A stretch of 64,000 nucleotides of DNA. Origin: CALINF01 sp039990395. Its GTDB lineage: Bacteria > Pseudomonadota > Gammaproteobacteria > Pseudomonadales > Halieaceae. The notes under the pieces were generated by a model. It searched no databases. It saw only the letters and a program-made list of their open reading frames with translations, and was not told where the DNA came from. Made by a program: the position numbers and the translations under genes. The DNA is taken from assembly GCA_039990395.1 (NCBI GenBank), contig JBDXFZ010000144.1:62001-126000 (forward strand), in the 5' to 3' direction. Below are positions 63,497 through 64,000 of the stretch, piece by piece (position 1 is the first letter of the stretch; the number at the start of each line of letters is the position of its first letter).

Positions 63497-64000
63497 ATGG
63501 CGCCATTCATGGGCTTGCCTGACTCCAGCGAATCAGATTCGCAAATCACAGCAGCATTAACGCCTGAGCAACAACGCCAGCTCACTGCCCATATTCGCCG
63601 GTGGGCGGTGGAATTTGGCTTCTCTGATGCACGCATCGCCGATATTGATCTAGCGGAGCATGAAGGCTATCTGCAGAAGTGGCTGGATCGAGGCTATCAC
63701 GGCAGCATGGATTATATGCAACAACATGGGTTGAAGCGGGCTCGACCTGCTGAACTTGTACCCGGCACGTGCCGGGTTATTACTGTCCGTCTGGACTACC
63801 TGTCAGACGATACACAACCGTTGGCGATTCTCGACTCGCCTGAAAAAGCCTATGTATCGCGTTACGCCCTAGGTCGCGATTACCACAAGCTGATGCGAAA
63901 ACGGCTTGCTAAACTCGCCAATTATATCGAGGAGCACGCCGGCGGAGGACACTACCGCGCATTTGTAGACAGCGCGCCGGTACTAGAGCGCGCCTTAGCG
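63497..64000 (+). CDS. queG: Epoxyqueuosine reductase, N-terminal part (cut by window edge)
   Basis: Reading from the ATG at 63497 gives 168 residues running off the window. Segments HIRRWAVEFGFSDARIADID, YLQKWLDRGYHGSMDYM, YALGRDYHKLMRKRL and DSAPVLERA match QueG, a cobalamin- and Fe-S-dependent enzyme for the last step of queuosine in tRNA. A second ATG at 63509 is an alternative start. The Fe-S cluster region is outside the window. Confidence 0.93.
   Translation, partial: MAPFMGLPDSSESDSQITAALTPEQQRQLTAHIRRWAVEFGFSDARIADIDLAEHEGYLQKWLDRGYHGSMDYMQQHGLKRARPAELVPGTCRVITVRLDYLSDDTQPLAILDSPEKAYVSRYALGRDYHKLMRKRLAKLANYIEEHAGGGHYRAFVDSAPVLERALA

Noticed and set aside
1..64000. Insertion sequences, integrases or prophage genes
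   Set aside because: No transposase, integrase or phage structural gene was recognised; the S74 domain at 46.1 kb is a single domain on a small protein and not part of a phage block.

Overview
The window looks like a chromosomal segment of a free-living, probably marine gammaproteobacterium. The support is gene content and order: the mutL-miaA-hfq-hflX-hflK-hflC block followed by hisZ and purA, the rlmB-rpsF-rpsR-rplI-dnaB block with a DUF2232-like membrane gene inside the ribosomal operon, and a DnaT-like plus lambda-P-like primosome pair next to dnaB. A Cellvibrionales/Halieaceae-type host is my inference and is not proven. I saw no transposase, phage block, rRNA or CRISPR array.

Layout. 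1-7.6 kb: start of gdhA (cut by the window edge), a thrombospondin-type-3-repeat autotransporter, a lipoprotein with Sel1 repeats and a caspase-like domain that lacks its catalytic Cys, a lipoprotein-like alpha/beta hydrolase and a membrane Ser/Thr kinase. 7.7-18.2 kb: housekeeping genes radA, dnaT-like, P-like helicase loader, dnaB, rplI, DUF2232, rpsR, rpsF, rlmB, rnr and tRNA-Leu(CAG). Clear promoters lie in front of the tRNA and rpsF, and there is a probable S6:S18 leader element. 18.3-22.6 kb: RND pump with its adaptor. 22.8-28.5 kb: an Anbu proteasome-like peptidase with alpha-E and ATP-grasp partners, then a PqqD-like protein overlapping a molybdopterin oxidoreductase. 28.6-36.1 kb: LemA, M48 peptidase, a small AraC-type regulator, a diguanylate cyclase, a WecA-like transferase broken by an in-frame TAG, YdcF-like and MAPEG proteins. 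36.2-42.8 kb: exopolysaccharide assembly and export genes (Wzc-, Wza-, VpsP-, barrel- and Wzy-like), without glycosyltransferases.

42.9-50.5 kb is the most unusual part: a RiPP (ribosomally made, modified peptide) locus built on lasso-peptide machinery. It has a B2-type leader peptidase, an ABC exporter, an HPr-kinase-like kinase, an asparagine-synthetase-like cyclase, a 2OG-Fe(II) oxygenase, and a PRMT-like methyltransferase with a PqqD/RRE-like C-terminus. The precursor candidate joins a canonical lasso leader and a Gly-rich core (Asp at core position 8) to a C-terminal peptidase-S74/tail-spike chaperone domain with the Ser-Lys dyad motif. A model worth testing is this: RRE-bearing proteins capture the leader, tailoring enzymes and the kinase modify the core, B2 and the cyclase cut and close it, the S74 domain releases or displays it, and the ABC protein exports it.

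50.5-64 kb: purA, hisZ, DUF2065, hflC, hflK, hflX, hfq, miaA, mutL, an N-acetylmuramoyl-L-alanine amidase, tsaE and nnr on the minus strand, then a divergent queG that runs off the window. No gap between genes exceeds about 300 bases. All domain calls are by eye from the translated sequence; no database search was run.
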